DNA from: an uncultured Anaeroplasmataceae bacterium
GTDB lineage: Bacteria > Bacillota_I > Bacilli_A > Acholeplasmatales > Anaeroplasmataceae
Length of the DNA: 64,000 nucleotides
NCBI GenBank assembly: GCA_944325035.1
Contig: CALUYM010000002.1
Span: forward strand, 213,588-277,587
Reading direction: 5' to 3'
Under the pieces are notes generated by a model. The model was not told the DNA's origin and ran no database searches. It saw only the letters and a program-made list of their open reading frames with translations. Of the stretch, positions 63,138-64,000 are shown in pieces. Position numbers and translations under genes: made by a program. The first letter of the stretch is position 1. Every line of letters begins with the position of its first letter.

Positions 63138-63443
63138 TTTGATAATTTTTCTAAGTTAATTATAAAAAGTATGTTTATATCAAAAACTGAAACTAAAAAT
63201 TAGTTTTTAGCAATCCTAATATCAAAGTTATTTTGGTAGATATTAAAACTTATTTATATATTGAAAACAAAAATAGATTAATATATAAAGATGTTTTTGT
63301 AAGTTAATGGATTGATTTTAGGATAGTTTTTAATTAATCCCACAATTATAATATAAATATATTGAAAGATTAGTTTATCAAAATGTTAAACCAAATATTT
63401 ATAGCGTATTAATACAAGTGGGTTGTATTTGCTTAGTTTAGTA
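63138..63443. other. Non-coding AT-rich region
   Basis: About 300 bases with stops in all frames. I see no gene, repeat or RNA structure. Confidence 0.5.
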
Positions 63444-63715
63444 ATATACGCATTAGGAGTACCAATATTATCTTTTTAGTTTACTATTGATTTTACTATC
63501 ATCATTTCTTTTTTTGTAACAGTTAGTCTTGTTAGGATATTAGTATTACATAAGAAAACTACATTATGGCAGATAATGAATTTAATTATACTTTTCCGTT
63601 TGTTTTTACGAATTTTAATGTAAGTCATATCCGGCCTGAGGGGGAGTATTGGTGCGTTAAAATATTTCATGAAACTAGATAGTTTAAATCCTTTTATTTA
63701 TTAGCAGTGTTTTTT
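63444..63715 (+). pseudogene. Decayed small membrane protein gene, possibly DUF1294
   Basis: One frame, broken by two stops, reads as a membrane protein: IIISFFVTVSLVRILVLHKK, then after a stop GLRGSIGALKYFMKLDSL. In the adjacent frame just before it, HIRPEG appears. DUF1294 proteins have an IPE motif followed by a GGSxGALxGM segment and a basic patch, so this looks like a remnant with at least one frameshift. The match is short and made by eye. An open frame on the minus strand (63476-63670) is taken as its shadow. Confidence 0.3.
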
Positions 63716-63933
63716 ATAAATTATTACAATCATAGAACATGTCACATATTTACCAATCGTAAGTTTAGTATTATTCTTAAATTATATAAATAAAGTTAAA
63801 CAGTAATATTTGTTTTTAAGGGTTCATTATCAATATTGTGAGTCCTTTTTGTTTATAAAGATAGTAATTTATAAAAATATAAAGTATATAAATTTATCTA
63901 AAATAATCATTTTAAAAAAATAGAAAAAAGTTG
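63716..63933. other. Non-coding region before the terminal promoter
   Basis: AT-rich with no gene. AAGGGTTCATTA...TGAGTCCTTTTTG at about 63819-63851 is a weak terminator-like repeat. Confidence 0.4.
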
Positions 63934-63963
63934 TTGACAAAGCATATAAGAATGTGCTAAAAT
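63934..63963 (+). promoter_or_regulatory. Strong promoter reading out of the window
   Basis: TTGACA at 63934-63939, 18 bp, TAAAAT at 63958-63963 with an extended -10 TG (TGCTAAAAT). A small hairpin CTTGCT-AAA-AGCAAG follows. The gene served lies beyond 64000. Confidence 0.7.
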
Positions 63964-64000
63964 ACAAAAGCTTGCTAAAAGCAAGTAAGGAAAAAATGGT

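Noticed and set aside
63476..63670. 64-codon open frame on the minus strand
   Set aside because: The plus strand shows a more protein-like, though broken, membrane sequence. The minus frame is probably its shadow.
1..64000. CRISPR arrays, insertion sequences, rRNA genes
   Set aside because: No regularly spaced repeats, transposase-like frames, long terminal inverted repeats or rRNA sequence were seen on either strand.

Overview
The window looks like chromosomal DNA of an AT-rich, low-GC Gram-positive bacterium (Bacillota, Bacilli or Erysipelotrichia-like, probably host-associated). It carries peptidoglycan genes (MurE, MraY, MurD), the Bacilli-type primosome pair DnaB/DnaI, CpsB/C/D-type capsule control genes and a YolD/UvrX polymerase pair. 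Purine-rich Shine-Dalgarno sites are strong. The code is the standard bacterial one: TGA is a stop (for example 40948-40950 and 59128-59130) and Trp is TGG. Species-level placement cannot be read from the sequence.

Region 1 (1-17.8 kb) is a surface-polysaccharide locus. It holds the end of a Wzx-like flippase, a GT2 glycosyltransferase and a lipoprotein on the minus strand, an unusual ManA-Gmd fusion, an EpsG/Wzy-like polymerase and an initiating sugar-phosphate transferase. An apparent operon follows: LicD, a three-gene ABC importer and a LicC/PntC-like cytidylyltransferase. It looks like a scavenge, activate and transfer pathway for a phosphocholine- or aminoethylphosphonate-like decoration. 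Next come two tandem Wzz/BY-kinase paralogues with the same altered P-loop, a CpsB-type phosphatase, and a TPR-type regulator followed by a 50-residue secreted peptide with a consensus promoter, a possible peptide-signalling pair.

Region 2 (17.8-28.6 kb) holds a manganese (yybP-ykoY) riboswitch with MntP, RNase H, uvrB, a one-chain L-serine dehydratase, an rRNA/tRNA uracil methyltransferase, a four-hairpin candidate sRNA with C-rich linkers, a polysaccharide deacetylase, an uncharacterised gene, and a large membrane protein paired with LemA.

Region 3 (28.6-35.4 kb) is accessory in character. Two tRNA-Arg genes flank a gene-poor stretch and a UvrX/YolD pair. Then a structured, terminator-bearing leader RNA precedes a DUF2828 (TROVE/Ro60-like vWA) gene. 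A separate short transcript with two micro-ORFs (12 and 22 residues) follows, then a metallo-beta-lactamase-fold lipoprotein.

Region 4 (35.4-63 kb) is mostly housekeeping: MATE transporter, DUF1508 repeat protein, murE-mraY-murD, CorA, GDPD, htpG, coaD, yhbY, the polA-nitroreductase-mutM-coaE-dnaB-dnaI run, nadD-nadE-mnmA-recD2, and a KtrB potassium channel gene broken by a -1 frameshift at a U6G heptamer. The last kilobase is non-coding or decayed and ends in a strong promoter for a gene beyond the window.
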